Assembly (NCBI GenBank): GCA_046546235.1
Contig: JBKGYG010000003.1
Location: 1 to 48,236, forward strand
Origin: JBKGYG01 sp046546235
Lineage (GTDB): Bacteria; Bacillota; Clostridia; Lachnospirales; DSM-24629
Reading direction: 5' to 3'
Length of the DNA: 48,236 nt
Positions 8,859-18,071 of this stretch are shown one piece after another (positions within the stretch are counted from its first letter, which is position 1; each line of letters opens with the position of its first letter). A program made the position numbers and the translations under genes. The notes beneath the pieces were generated by a model. The model was given only the letters and a program-made list of their open reading frames with translations. It had not been told where the DNA came from and did not search any database.

Positions 8859-8886
8859 TTGAATTATTTCACAGATAATTTATAAT
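8859..8886 (+). promoter_or_regulatory. Candidate main fla/che promoter with embedded CodY-like box
   Basis: TTGAAT (8859-8864), a 16-nt spacer and a perfect TATAAT (8881-8886) lie about 127 nt before flgB. The spacer positions 8866-8880 match the CodY consensus AATTTTCWGAAAATT at 11 of 15 positions, including the central C-W-G-A. In Bacillus subtilis CodY is known to repress the fla/che operon directly. A repressor bound in the spacer would exclude RNA polymerase. The promoter is read from hexamers, and the box is an inference. Confidence 0.5.
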
Positions 8887-9013
8887 AGGTATTAAGAATG
8901 TAAATATGTATTAGTAAATTATAATAGAAGGCATTATATTTTAGTAGAAATATATGTAAATATAATAAGTGTTGTATCTAATTAAATATGGAAATAATAA
9001 GAGGTGATCTAGA

Positions 9014-9388
9014 ATGAATAATGAATTATTTTCTAATGTTAATGTTCTTAATAAGTCACTGGATGCAAATTGGTTACGAAATCAAGTGATTTCCGAAAAC
9101 ATAGCAAATGTTGATACACCTGGATACAAGAGAAAAAAAGTGGAATTTGAAAGTATGCTTAACCAAGCTCTTATGAGTGGTAAAAAAATCGAAGAAATGG
9201 ATTTTGCTTCATTAACTCCAAAAGTAACAATTGATAAGCAAAACCTTCAGTATCGTATGGACGGCAATAATGTAGACATTGACACTGAAATGGTTGACCT
9301 TACTAAGAATCAATTAAGGTATAACACATTGATTGATCAAGTAAAACACGATTTTAGTAGAGTAAAGATGGTAATATCATCAAGATAG
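9014..9388 (+). CDS. flgB: Flagellar proximal rod protein FlgB
   Basis: This 124-residue rod protein is exported by the flagellar type III system and forms the rod base between the MS ring and the distal rod. The N-terminal signature LRNQVISENIANVDTPGYKR is the flagellar basal-body rod motif; the C-terminal half carries the paired helix (QLRYNTLIDQV). GAGGTGAT at 9001-9008 fits the ATG. It is the first gene of the operon, as in Bacillus and most Clostridia, with flgC 11 nt downstream. Confidence 0.97.
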   Translation: MNNELFSNVNVLNKSLDANWLRNQVISENIANVDTPGYKRKKVEFESMLNQALMSGKKIEEMDFASLTPKVTIDKQNLQYRMDGNNVDIDTEMVDLTKNQLRYNTLIDQVKHDFSRVKMVISSR

Positions 9389-9399
9389 GAGGGTTTAAA

Positions 9400-9837
9400 A
9401 TGTCGATTTTTAATTCTTTAAATGTAAATGCATCAGGTTTGACAGCGCAGAGATTACGTATGGATATCATATCTCAAAATATAGCTAATATTAATACAAC
9501 TCGTACTGAAAATGGACAACCATATCAAAGGAAAATTGCTATTTTCGAAGAGGATAAAAATCAATTCCATAATATTCTAAATGAAAAAATGAATCAAGAT
9601 AACGGTGGAGGAGGAGTCAAAATATCTAGGATAATTGAAGACTCTAAACCTTTTAAAAGAGAATATAACCCTAATCATCCAGATGCTGATGAAGATGGTT
9701 ATGTTCTAATGCCTAATGTAGAGTTAATAGAAGAAATGACTAATATGATTAGTGCAAACCGTTCATATGAAGCTAATGTAACAGCAATTAATTCTAATAA
9801 AGGAATGGCAATGAAAGCATTGGAAATAGGGAAATGA
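9400..9837 (+). CDS. flgC: Flagellar basal-body rod protein FlgC
   Basis: This 145-residue proximal rod protein has the N-terminal rod motif RLRMDIISQNIANINTTR. The C-terminal VELIEEMTNMISANRSYEAN and the final helix polymerise with the N-terminal helix. GGAGGG (9389-9394) precedes the ATG. A 91-nt gap to fliE is one of the longer ones inside the operon and shows no clear signal. Confidence 0.97.
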   Translation: MSIFNSLNVNASGLTAQRLRMDIISQNIANINTTRTENGQPYQRKIAIFEEDKNQFHNILNEKMNQDNGGGGVKISRIIEDSKPFKREYNPNHPDADEDGYVLMPNVELIEEMTNMISANRSYEANVTAINSNKGMAMKALEIGK

Positions 9838-9928
9838 TTATTAGATACATATATATTTAAAAGAATGTAATAGATTTAGCAATATTTAAATATACATAAT
9901 TATTTAGTTTGGATTGGAGGATTATGAT

Positions 9929-10228
9929 ATGCGTGTTGCCTCATTACAAAATGTAAATCAATTAACAGGACAAGATGATAAAAAAACAAATAGTAATAAT
10001 AATATATTTGAAGATTTTTATAAGTCAGCAATGGATAAGGTAAATCAAACAAATGATTTAGAAAAAAATGCTAATAAGATGGCTTTAGATTTTGCTGCTG
10101 GAAAGATTGACAATATTCATGATGTAATGATTTCTCAGGAAAAAGCTAATATTGCACTACAATATACTGTTGAAGTTCGTAATAAAGTCTTGGATGCTTA
10201 TAATGAAATTATGAGAATGCAAGTATAA
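9929..10228 (+). CDS. fliE: Flagellar hook-basal body adaptor FliE
   Basis: FliE joins the rod to the FliF ring and the export gate and is among the first export substrates. The product is 99 residues, matching the family; the conserved C-terminal half includes IHDVMISQEKANIALQYTVE and ends in NEIMRMQV. The frame is open from a TTG at 9914, but TGGAGG at 9915-9920 overlaps that codon and lies at proper distance from the ATG at 9929, so I place the start there. The N-terminal ~30 residues are low-complexity Asn/Lys-rich. Confidence 0.93.
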   Translation: MRVASLQNVNQLTGQDDKKTNSNNNIFEDFYKSAMDKVNQTNDLEKNANKMALDFAAGKIDNIHDVMISQEKANIALQYTVEVRNKVLDAYNEIMRMQV

Positions 10229-10270
10229 TTTTTGGAAGCCTTAGCCAATACAGGTTAAAGGGGTGTAGCT

Positions 10271-11869
10271 ATGAATGAAACACTAGGCAAGTTTTCCCAA
10301 CAGATTAATAATTTTTTTGAAAAATATGATAAGAAACAAAAGCTTAAGATGTTAGGTGTATCTTTAATGGTTATAGCAGCTTTAGCAACTTTAATTATTG
10401 TTTTAAATCGACCTAAGATGGAGCTTTTAGCTGATGATCTTACGCCAAAGCAAGCGGGAGAAATTAGAGATATACTTGTGGAAAGCAACATTAATCATGA
10501 GGTGTCGTCAGATAGTACTTCTATTAAAGTTGAATCTAAAAAAATAGCTGATGCAAAAATGAATCTTGGGCAAAATGGAATACCAACAAGTGGATTTACT
10601 TATGAAGATGCATTTAATAGTAGTTTTAGTACAACAGAATCTGAAAAACAGCAAAAAATTCAACTAGCTTTTGAACAAGAGTTAGCTGCTAGCTTAAGGA
10701 CTATGGATGGTATTTCTGATGCTATTGTTAAAGTTGTTATGCCTGAACAAAACAGAACTATTTTTGATGAGAATAAAGAAGCAAAAGCGAGTGCAATGTT
10801 GACAACTAGTTATGATTTATCAAGTCAACAAGTTCAAGGTGTTGTTAATTTTTTAGCTGCGTCAGTAGATAACCTTGAAGCTGAAAATGTTAAGGTGATT
10901 GATACAAAGGGTAAAATTCTTTATCTTGGACAAGGTGAAGATATTAATACAAATATAGGAAATCAATATGATTACATAAATCAAAGAAGTAGTCAAATAA
11001 GAAGAGATGTAATGTCTACTTTGCTAAGTATGGGTACTTATGATGATGCAGAAGTTGTCGTTAATCTTGTAATGGATTTTGACAAAGAATCATCAGTTTC
11101 AGAAGATTATTCGACGCCAGATGGGCAAAATAGTGGCATACCTGGTTCAAGTTATCACTATGAGTCTTCAGGTTCCAATAATGATGAATCGGGAGCTCCT
11201 GGTACTGATTCAAATGGAGCAAATCCAGAATATTATATGCCAGATGGAAGTAATTCAGAGAGTAATACAATAATTGAACAGATTGAATATAATGTTAACA
11301 AAAAGATAACTAATTCGGAAAAAAATCCAGGAGATATAATATATGATGAATCTTCTGTTGCAGTTGTTCTTAATCAATATGAAGTATATGATGAAGTTGA
11401 ATTGGAAAAACAAGGTTTGCTTGATGATATAACTTTTGAAGAATTTGAAAAAGAAAACATGGATGTAGTCCCTATAGAAATTTCTGATGAAGTGGTAAGT
11501 ATAGTAACAAAGGCTACTGGAATAGATGATATACAAGTTATAGGTCAAAAAGTACCTGTCTTTCACTACAAACCAGTTAGTGAATCTGGAAGCTGGACTC
11601 AATATATTATTATTGGGTTAACAATCCTTATTATTGGATTATTAGCTTTTGTAGTATATAAAGGCATGGAGCCTGTAGAAGTATCAGAAGTTACGCCGGA
11701 ATTATCTGTAGAGGATATGTTAGCAACTACAAAAGAACATCAAGATCTTGATGAAATTGAGTTTGATGATAAATCTGAAACAAGAAAACATATTGAGAAA
11801 TTCGTTGAAGACAAGCCAGATGCAGTGGCTCAATTATTAAGAAATTGGTTAAATGAGGATTGGGAGTGA
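10271..11869 (+). CDS. fliF: Flagellar MS-ring protein FliF
   Basis: This 532-residue protein forms the membrane ring on which the flagellum is built. Membrane segments lie at ~27-46 and ~443-462. Between them are the ring-building motifs (MPEQNRTIFDE, SASAMLT-like strand, VQGVVNFLAASV) and a Ser/Asn/Gly-rich, probably disordered stretch at ~275-335, common in clostridial FliF. The C-terminal tail ending AVAQLLRNWLNEDWE is the FliG-binding helix. AAAGGGG at 10257-10263 fits the start. It overlaps the region just before fliG. Confidence 0.97.
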   Translation: MNETLGKFSQQINNFFEKYDKKQKLKMLGVSLMVIAALATLIIVLNRPKMELLADDLTPKQAGEIRDILVESNINHEVSSDSTSIKVESKKIADAKMNLGQNGIPTSGFTYEDAFNSSFSTTESEKQQKIQLAFEQELAASLRTMDGISDAIVKVVMPEQNRTIFDENKEAKASAMLTTSYDLSSQQVQGVVNFLAASVDNLEAENVKVIDTKGKILYLGQGEDINTNIGNQYDYINQRSSQIRRDVMSTLLSMGTYDDAEVVVNLVMDFDKESSVSEDYSTPDGQNSGIPGSSYHYESSGSNNDESGAPGTDSNGANPEYYMPDGSNSESNTIIEQIEYNVNKKITNSEKNPGDIIYDESSVAVVLNQYEVYDEVELEKQGLLDDITFEEFEKENMDVVPIEISDEVVSIVTKATGIDDIQVIGQKVPVFHYKPVSESGSWTQYIIIGLTILIIGLLAFVVYKGMEPVEVSEVTPELSVEDMLATTKEHQDLDEIEFDDKSETRKHIEKFVEDKPDAVAQLLRNWLNEDWE

Positions 11870-11876
11870 TTCAATT

Positions 11877-12890
11877 ATGTCAACAAAAGAAAGAACAATG
11901 ACAGGCGTAGAAAAAGCAGCAATACTTTTAATAACTCTTGGTCCTGAACAATCTTCTGAAGTGTTTAAGCATTTAAAAGAAGAGGAGATAGAGCAACTTA
12001 CTTTAGAGATAGCTAATACTAGAAGTGTATCTCCTAAAGCAAAAGAAAGTGTTTTAGATGAGTTTTACGAGATTTGTTTAGCACAACAGTATATTGCTGA
12101 AGGAGGTATTTCTTACGCAAAAGAGTTGTTGGAAAAAGCTTTAGGAAATGATAAAGCTAAGGATGTTATTGGAAGATTAACAGCATCATTACAAGTGCGA
12201 CCGTTTGAATTTATTAGAAAAACTGATGCAAGTCAATTACTAAACTTTATTCAAGATGAACATAGCCAGACTATAGCTTTGATTTTAGCTTATTTATCAC
12301 CAAGTCAAGCTGCTATGATTCTTGCTGCTTTGCCACCTGATAAACAGTCAGATGTTGCAAAACGTGTTGCCCAAATGGATAGAACATCACCTGATGTAAT
12401 AAAAGATGTTGAAACAGTTTTGGAAAGAAAACTCTCTTCATTAGTAACTCAAGACTATACTATAGTAGGCGGTGTTGATGCAATTGTTCAAGTTCTAAAC
12501 TCTGTTGATAGAAGCACAGAAAAACATATTATGGAGACACTAGAAATTGAAGACACAGAATTAGCTGAAGAGATTAGAAAGAAAATGTTTGTATTCGAAG
12601 ATATTATCTCACTTGATGATCGTTCTATACAAAGAGTACTTAGAGAAGTGGATAATAATGATCTTGCAGTTGCTCTTAAAGGTGCAGGTGAAGAAGTTCA
12701 AAATGTTATCTTTAATAACTTATCTAAACGTCTTGCAACTATGATTAAAGAAGATATGGAATATATGGGCCCAGTACGTTTAAAAGATGTTGAAGAATCT
12801 CAACAAAAGATTGTTAATATTATAAGAAAATTAGAAGATGCAGCAGAAATTGTTATTTCTAGAGGTGGAGGGGATGAGATAATTGTCTAG
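11877..12890 (+). CDS. fliG: Flagellar motor switch protein FliG
   Basis: FliG forms the rotor ring on FliF and takes torque from MotA. The 337-residue product from the ATG at 11877 starts like other FliGs (GVEKAAILLITLGPE); GGGAGTG at 11862-11868 supports this start rather than an ATG at 11853 inside fliF. The middle domain carries the EHPQT-like motif as DEHSQTIALILAYL. The C-terminal torque helix region includes FVFEDIISLDDRSIQRVLREV with the charged residues that contact MotA. It overlaps fliH by 8 nt. Confidence 0.97.
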   Translation: MSTKERTMTGVEKAAILLITLGPEQSSEVFKHLKEEEIEQLTLEIANTRSVSPKAKESVLDEFYEICLAQQYIAEGGISYAKELLEKALGNDKAKDVIGRLTASLQVRPFEFIRKTDASQLLNFIQDEHSQTIALILAYLSPSQAAMILAALPPDKQSDVAKRVAQMDRTSPDVIKDVETVLERKLSSLVTQDYTIVGGVDAIVQVLNSVDRSTEKHIMETLEIEDTELAEEIRKKMFVFEDIISLDDRSIQRVLREVDNNDLAVALKGAGEEVQNVIFNNLSKRLATMIKEDMEYMGPVRLKDVEESQQKIVNIIRKLEDAAEIVISRGGGDEIIV

Positions 12891-13623
12891 TTTAATTAAA
12901 TCAGACTTTGTTACATTCACACCAAATAACAAAAAAATCATAAAAGTAGATGGAACTAATCCTAGAATACTTAATCCTAATTTTAAACACGAAGAATCTA
13001 AAGTAAAAGAACAAGAAGATAAGAAAAAAATGGATGACGTATATTCTAATATAAAAGATAAACAAGAAGAAGCAAAAGAATTGTTAGAAAAAGCTAAAAA
13101 AGAAGCTGAAGATGAAAAAAAGAAAGGCTTCGATATTGGGGAAAAAGCAGGGTATGAAAAGGGATATAAAAAGGGTTACAAAGAAGGGAAGCAACAAGCT
13201 GAAGCATTAAAAAAAGACATAGAAGCAAAAAAACAACAACAAGATAATTATTATCAAGAATTAATAGATCAACTAGAACCTAAGTTTTCAAAAGTAGTTA
13301 TTAAATTAGTGGAAAAATTAACAGGAGTATTAATTGAAGAAAAAGAAGATATTATTATATATCTTATTAATGAGGCAATTCGATCAACAGAAATAACAAA
13401 AGAATATACTATTAATGTATCAGATGAAGAATATGAATATGTAATTGAGCATCAAGAAGATATTCTTAATATAAATAATCCCAAAATCAACATTGATATA
13501 ATAAGTAATTCTAAATTAAAAAAAGGACAATGCTTTATAGAATCAGAGTATGGCATTGTTGACTCAAGTATTGATACTCAGCTCTCTGAACTTATTTCAA
13601 ATATAAAGTTATTAGCAAATTGA
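12883..13623 (+). CDS. fliH: Flagellar export apparatus protein FliH
   Basis: This 246-residue protein is the FliI regulator that tethers the ATPase to the export gate. It has a long charged coiled coil (~40-125) containing the GxxxG-like repeat GYEKGYKKGYKEGK typical of FliH, then the C-terminal FliH/YscL domain (FSKVVIKLVEKLTG). The start is TTG at 12883, with GGAGGGG at 12868-12874, inside the end of fliG. Its last codons overlap the most upstream possible fliI start. Confidence 0.92.
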   Translation: MSSLIKSDFVTFTPNNKKIIKVDGTNPRILNPNFKHEESKVKEQEDKKKMDDVYSNIKDKQEEAKELLEKAKKEAEDEKKKGFDIGEKAGYEKGYKKGYKEGKQQAEALKKDIEAKKQQQDNYYQELIDQLEPKFSKVVIKLVEKLTGVLIEEKEDIIIYLINEAIRSTEITKEYTINVSDEEYEYVIEHQEDILNINNPKINIDIISNSKLKKGQCFIESEYGIVDSSIDTQLSELISNIKLLAN

Positions 13624-13658
13624 AAAAATGTCTTTTAAATTTCGAGGTAGGTGAAGAT

Positions 13659-14966
13659 TTGACAATAATTAGTATAGAAAAATATGATAATTTGTTAAGT
13701 AAAAATTACATAAAACAGCTAGGCAAAGTTTCTAAAGTTATTGGGCTAACTATTGAATCAATTGGTCCTAATGTTAATTTAGGCGATTTGTGCAAAATTA
13801 AATCAAGAGATAGTCAATACTATATTACTGGAGAAGTTGTAGGCTTTAGAGATAATAGGATTCTTTTAATGCCTTTAGGCAATTTAAATGGAATTGGCTT
13901 AGGCTCTATAGTAGAAGCCCTTAATGAACCTCTTAAGGTACCAGTTGGTTATGATTTACTTGGAAAAGTAGTAAATGGATTAGGAAAACCTGTAGATAAA
14001 ATTAAATTAAAAACACAAATTCAATATCCTATTGAAGCTGATCCTCCTGAACCTCTAAAAAGAAAAAGAATAACAGAAATTTTGCCCCTTGGAGTAAAGG
14101 CAATAGATGGTATGATAACTATTGGTAAAGGTCAGAGATTAGGGATTTTTGCTGGTAGTGGGGTTGGTAAAAGCACATTACTTGGAATGATTGCTAAAAA
14201 TACTAAAGCAGATATAAATGTTATTGCGTTAATTGGAGAACGAGGCCGCGAAGTAAGGGAGTTTATTGAAAGAGATTTAGGACAAGAAGGCCTTAAACGT
14301 TCAGTTGTTATAGTTGCTACTTCAGATCAACCAGCATTAATAAGACAAAAGGCTGCTAAAACAGCAACAGCTATTGCAGAATTTTTTAGAGATGAAGGAA
14401 AAGATGTTTTGTTTATGATGGATTCTTTAACAAGATTCTCAATGGCTCAAAGGGAGATTGGATTAGCAATTGGTGAACCTCCAGTTACAAGAGGCTATAC
14501 ACCTAGTGTGTTTTCCCAGATGCCTAAGATTTTAGAAAGAGCAGGTAATTCAGATAAAGGTTCAATAACAGGGTTATATACTGTTCTAGTAGATGGGGAC
14601 GATTTTAATGAACCGATAACTGATACAGCAAGGGGAATATTAGATGGACACATAATGATGTCTAGGTCATTAGCAAATAAAAATCATTATCCAGCAATTG
14701 ATATTTTAGAGAGTGTATCTCGTGTTATGACTGAAATAACAGAAACTGAACATCAAAAATTAGCTAATAAACTTAAAGCTACTTTAGCTACATATAGAGA
14801 ATCAGAAGATTTGATTAATATAGGAGCATATAAAAAAGGTTCTAATAAAGAAATTGATTATGCTATTGAAAAAATATCCTTAATAAATACAGTTTTAAAA
14901 CAAGATGTTGATGAAAACATTCCTTTTAAAGAAACATTAAGTCAATTAAAGAATGTATTTACTTAA
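13659..14966 (+). CDS. fliI: Flagellum-specific export ATPase FliI
   Basis: FliI is an F1-beta-like hexameric ATPase that powers unfolding and delivery of export substrates. Walker A is AGSGVGKST at 165-173, followed by LIGERGREVREF and the Walker B region VLFMMDSLTRFSMAQRE. The frame opens at a TTG (13620) overlapping the fliH stop, but that codon lacks a ribosome site. GAGGTAGGTG at 13643-13652 precedes a TTG at 13659, and that start gives 435 residues beginning like family members. The start remains less certain than the identity. Confidence 0.96.
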   Translation: MTIISIEKYDNLLSKNYIKQLGKVSKVIGLTIESIGPNVNLGDLCKIKSRDSQYYITGEVVGFRDNRILLMPLGNLNGIGLGSIVEALNEPLKVPVGYDLLGKVVNGLGKPVDKIKLKTQIQYPIEADPPEPLKRKRITEILPLGVKAIDGMITIGKGQRLGIFAGSGVGKSTLLGMIAKNTKADINVIALIGERGREVREFIERDLGQEGLKRSVVIVATSDQPALIRQKAAKTATAIAEFFRDEGKDVLFMMDSLTRFSMAQREIGLAIGEPPVTRGYTPSVFSQMPKILERAGNSDKGSITGLYTVLVDGDDFNEPITDTARGILDGHIMMSRSLANKNHYPAIDILESVSRVMTEITETEHQKLANKLKATLATYRESEDLINIGAYKKGSNKEIDYAIEKISLINTVLKQDVDENIPFKETLSQLKNVFT

Positions 14967-14996
14967 ATATTCAGATTTTAGGTAAGGATTGATAAT

Positions 14997-15461
14997 ATGA
15001 GTAAGTTTGTATATAAATTTGAAAACCTCCTTAATATCAAGGAGAAATTAGAAGAACAGAAAAAACTTATCTATTCTGATAAATTGCAACAATATTCACT
15101 CGAGGAACAAGTATTATTAAAGCTACATAAAAAAAGAAGTAATTATGAAAAACAGTTTAAAGACAATATCGCTATTTGTTTGAAAGCTCAAGAACTAAAA
15201 GGCTATTATTACCATATCGAAGCTCTTAAAGGATTATGTGAAGAACAAGAAAATGTCCTTAAAAAAGTTAAACAACAGATGGAAGATGCTCTTGAAGATA
15301 TGAATAATGCGATGATTGATCGAAAAACTTTTGAAAGACTTAGAGAAAAAGCAGAACTACATTATATTAAAGAATTCAAAAGAGAAGAAAACAAAGAAAT
15401 AGACGAAATAATTAGTTATAGATTTCGACCCAATAATGGGGAGGTAAATTATGGCAAATAA
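14997..15461 (+). CDS. fliJ: Flagellar export chaperone FliJ
   Basis: This 154-residue, almost wholly coiled-coil protein has the FliJ N-terminus FKFENLLNIKEKLEEQKK-like (here VYKFENLLNIKEKLEEQ). FliJ is the stalk-like subunit inside the FliI ring and links it to FlhA. Length and position after fliI match the family. AGGTAAGGA at 14980-14988 fits the ATG. It overlaps the next gene by 11 nt, implying translational coupling. Confidence 0.9.
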   Translation: MSKFVYKFENLLNIKEKLEEQKKLIYSDKLQQYSLEEQVLLKLHKKRSNYEKQFKDNIAICLKAQELKGYYYHIEALKGLCEEQENVLKKVKQQMEDALEDMNNAMIDRKTFERLREKAELHYIKEFKREENKEIDEIISYRFRPNNGEVNYGK

Positions 15462-16176
15462 AGAAAAATCAAAAAAAACGTTTTTTTTACCTATGTTACT
15501 TGGTTTGGGCATTACATTTATATTACTTGGTGGTTTTATTCTATTAATTAAGTTTGATATTGGGGGATTAGGGAATCAAGTTATGAGACCTTTAATAAAT
15601 GATGTCTCAGGACTAAATGTTATTTTGCCTAATGAAATTGTAAATGATGATGAGGAAACAAAAGATGAGTATACTTTTGAAACAATTGAAGAGGCTATTG
15701 AGGCTTTAAAAGCTACAGAAGGTTTGCTAAGTAATAAAAGAGAAGAAGTAAAAGAATTAAATAATGACATAGAAAGATTAGTTAAAGAAATAGAAAAACT
15801 AAAAGAATTTGAAGAAAAATATGTAGAATTTCAAGGAGATAAAGCTGAATTTGATGAAAAGGTTGTTTTTAACGATAAAGCACCCGATATAAATTCATAT
15901 AAAGATTTTTATGAGTCAATTTCACCTCAAAATGCTGAAAAAATATATCAAAAGGTAGTAGAGAAAAATGTGTATGATGATGAAGTAAGAAAATATGCTC
16001 AGACTTTTCAAGATATGAAAGCAGATGAAGCAGCAGGTATATTAGAGGAAATGGCGACAGATTTAGATTTGGTGGTTCTTATTCTAGAGAATATAGCTAG
16101 TGAACAAAGAGGTAAGATACTAGGTGCTATGACACCTAGAGTTGCATCAAAAATTACTAAAAAAATGGCACCATAA
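15451..16176 (+). CDS. MotE/YlxF-like flagellar operon membrane protein
   Basis: This 241-residue protein has one N-terminal membrane segment (~13-34), a coiled coil (~75-125) and a C-terminal helical domain (~165-240) resembling the MgtE N-terminal fold (ADEAAGILEEMATDLDLVVL, ILGAMTPRVASKITKKM). This is the MotE/YlxF type found between fliJ and fliK in Firmicutes. Rhizobial MotE helps stabilise the periplasmic motor protein MotC; the Firmicute role is not established. GGGGAGG at 15438-15444 lies inside fliJ, and the gene is translationally coupled to it. Confidence 0.85.
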   Translation: MANKEKSKKTFFLPMLLGLGITFILLGGFILLIKFDIGGLGNQVMRPLINDVSGLNVILPNEIVNDDEETKDEYTFETIEEAIEALKATEGLLSNKREEVKELNNDIERLVKEIEKLKEFEEKYVEFQGDKAEFDEKVVFNDKAPDINSYKDFYESISPQNAEKIYQKVVEKNVYDDEVRKYAQTFQDMKADEAAGILEEMATDLDLVVLILENIASEQRGKILGAMTPRVASKITKKMAP

Positions 16177-16255
16177 TTTTATGATAGTTAGGGATTCTTC
16201 AAAAAAGAAGATATACCTTTATCTATATAAAAAAATTGGAAAGGAGGGAAGGCAA

Positions 16256-17569
16256 ATGGAAACGACAATAATTATGGAAACTATGAACTTGAAATCTTCA
16301 CCACATAAGGGCTCAAAGTCAACAAAGGTAGAGGATGAAAAAGAATTTTCAAATGTAATGAAAAATTGTAGAGAAGAAACAACTACTGAAGAAGAAAAGA
16401 AATTAGTTGCAAACAAAAAGAATTCTACTAAAAAAACTATTAAAGTATCCATTAAAAAAGATCTACAAGTAAAAGTCAAAGAGGAAGATGCTCAAGAAGA
16501 AATAATTATATCCCCAGAAGAAATAGAGAAGAAGCTTGTGCAAATTATTACTGAACAATTAGGGATAACGCCAGAAATGCTGACAAACATACTTGAACAG
16601 TTAAACTTAAATGTTGAAGAGTTATTAATTCCAGAAAACCTCCAACAGCTAACACAAGAATTTTTTCAAGTAAATAATTTATTTGAAGCCTTAATGGATG
16701 ATACTTATGCACCAATAGTTAAGGAATTGTTTCATAAAGTAGATGAACTAAGAAATATTATTATGGAACAACAAGAAAGAAATACTCTATTAGATGAGTC
16801 CTTGAATACCAAATTAGAAGATCTAGATGATGCACAAGATAATATGGGAAAACAAACTGAAATGACTGATCTTAAAGATGAACCTTCAATAATAGACAAA
16901 CAAGTAAATTCTGAACAAGTTGTAAAACAAGATGAAAAATTAATTGAAGTAAATATATTAGAGAATAATGAAAAAACATCTATTTTTGAAACAGAGTTAT
17001 CAAAACATCAAACTAACTCAGAGAAGAAAGATAAAAATTCTGCACAGCAAGGTTTAGATTTTGATAGTTTTATCAACGAATTGACTCAAAAAATAGACGA
17101 AAGTTCTTTTGAAAAAGTTGCAGATAATAATAAAGCTTCAGAATATGAAGTCATTATAAAACAACTAGTTGAACAAATCAAAATTCAAATGAAACCAGAT
17201 ACTACAAAAATGGAATTTCAATTAAAGCCAGAACACTTAGGCAAATTACAATTGTCTATAGCTAGTAAAGAAGGAGTAATTTCTGCTCAGTTTGTTGTTG
17301 AATCACAATCTGTAAAAGAAACCCTTGAGAATCAGATGGTATTTTTAAAAGACAATTTAAATGAACAAGGAATTAAAGTAGACAAAGTTGAAATCATTAT
17401 TGCTAGTGAGCAATATAATGAATCAAAAGACCAGAATAATACTAAAGAACATAAACAAAACAAAAAATCATCAAAAATAGCGAACATTTTTGAACAATCA
17501 AGTGAAGAAGAAGTTGAAGAAGAAGATTACTTAATTAACGAAGACTCTGTAATAAATTTTACTGCATAA
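16256..17569 (+). CDS. fliK: Flagellar hook-length control protein FliK
   Basis: This is an exported molecular ruler that stops hook growth and switches export specificity through FlhB. The N-terminal ~290 residues are charged, repetitive and probably extended. The conserved hook-length domain lies at ~300-400 (MEFQLKPEHLGKLQLSIAS, VKETLENQMVFLKDNL). AAGGAGGG at 16241-16248 fixes the start at the ATG 16256, giving 437 residues; an in-frame ATG at 16142 falls within the preceding gene and lacks a ribosome site. An acidic tail (EEEVEEEDY) follows the domain. flgD starts 14 nt later. Confidence 0.92.
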   Translation: METTIIMETMNLKSSPHKGSKSTKVEDEKEFSNVMKNCREETTTEEEKKLVANKKNSTKKTIKVSIKKDLQVKVKEEDAQEEIIISPEEIEKKLVQIITEQLGITPEMLTNILEQLNLNVEELLIPENLQQLTQEFFQVNNLFEALMDDTYAPIVKELFHKVDELRNIIMEQQERNTLLDESLNTKLEDLDDAQDNMGKQTEMTDLKDEPSIIDKQVNSEQVVKQDEKLIEVNILENNEKTSIFETELSKHQTNSEKKDKNSAQQGLDFDSFINELTQKIDESSFEKVADNNKASEYEVIIKQLVEQIKIQMKPDTTKMEFQLKPEHLGKLQLSIASKEGVISAQFVVESQSVKETLENQMVFLKDNLNEQGIKVDKVEIIIASEQYNESKDQNNTKEHKQNKKSSKIANIFEQSSEEEVEEEDYLINEDSVINFTA

Positions 17570-17583
17570 GGTGGTGATATCTA

Positions 17584-18045
17584 ATGAATTCAGTTAACAA
17601 TATTAAACAAGGATTATTAAATACCTATAACGATAGGCCATCCAAATCAGAACAAGATGAGATGGGCAAAGATACTTTTTTAGAATTACTTACAACACAA
17701 ATGCGCTATCAAGACCCATTAGATCCTACAGATGATAAAGAATTTCTCGCTCAGATGGCTCAATTTACATCGTTAGAGCAAATGCAAAATTTAAATCATA
17801 ATTTTACGTTACAACAAGGATTTACACTTATAGGAAAAGAAGTTGTTGCTAAAGTAATTGATCCAAATACAACAGAAGAAAATTGGATTGAGGGTAAAGT
17901 AGAATCTGTAAATATTAATGCTGGGGAAATGTATTTAGAAGTAAATGACAAAACTATTTCGCTTGAAGACATTGAAAAAGTTAAAGAACCTAATGAAATT
18001 GAAGAAATAGAGAATTTTGTAAGTGATGATGAAGTAAATGCTTAA
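17584..18045 (+). CDS. flgD: Flagellar hook capping/assembly protein FlgD
   Basis: This 153-residue FlgD has the conserved N-terminal region GKDTFLELLTTQMRYQDPLD and FLAQMAQFTSLEQMQNL. The short C-terminal part lacks the full Ig-like domain of enteric FlgD, as is usual in clostridia. FlgD caps the growing hook. GGTGGTGAT (17570-17578) precedes the ATG. The acidic tail is typical of these short forms. Confidence 0.95.
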   Translation: MNSVNNIKQGLLNTYNDRPSKSEQDEMGKDTFLELLTTQMRYQDPLDPTDDKEFLAQMAQFTSLEQMQNLNHNFTLQQGFTLIGKEVVAKVIDPNTTEENWIEGKVESVNINAGEMYLEVNDKTISLEDIEKVKEPNEIEEIENFVSDDEVNA

Positions 18046-18071
18046 ATCTTAAATTAAGAAGGAGGGATACT

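Larger units (their letters stand above)
8585..9013. other. Gene-free control region upstream of the fla/che operon
   Basis: There is no credible reading frame on either strand. Visible structure is an inverted repeat TATAATTAG/CTAATTATA (8611-8619 with 8635-8643), a palindrome AGTATT-AG-AATACT (8660-8673), two promoter candidates (listed separately) and an isolated TATAAT at 8849-8854 without a good -35. A 5' leader of roughly 120 nt would precede flgB. I looked for a SigD-type promoter (TAAA and GCCGATAA elements) and for a c-di-GMP riboswitch and saw neither. The inverted repeats are possible regulator sites, but chance palindromes are common in DNA this AT-rich. Confidence 0.6.

Noticed and set aside
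8585..9013. c-di-GMP riboswitch or SigD-dependent promoter in the flgB leader
   Set aside because: Neither the GEMM core motifs nor TAAA/GCCGATAA elements were found, although a c-di-GMP effector (YcgR) is encoded in the operon.
11079..11273. Forward frame inside fliF
   Set aside because: It is an alternate frame of the low-complexity linker of fliF, without a ribosome site.
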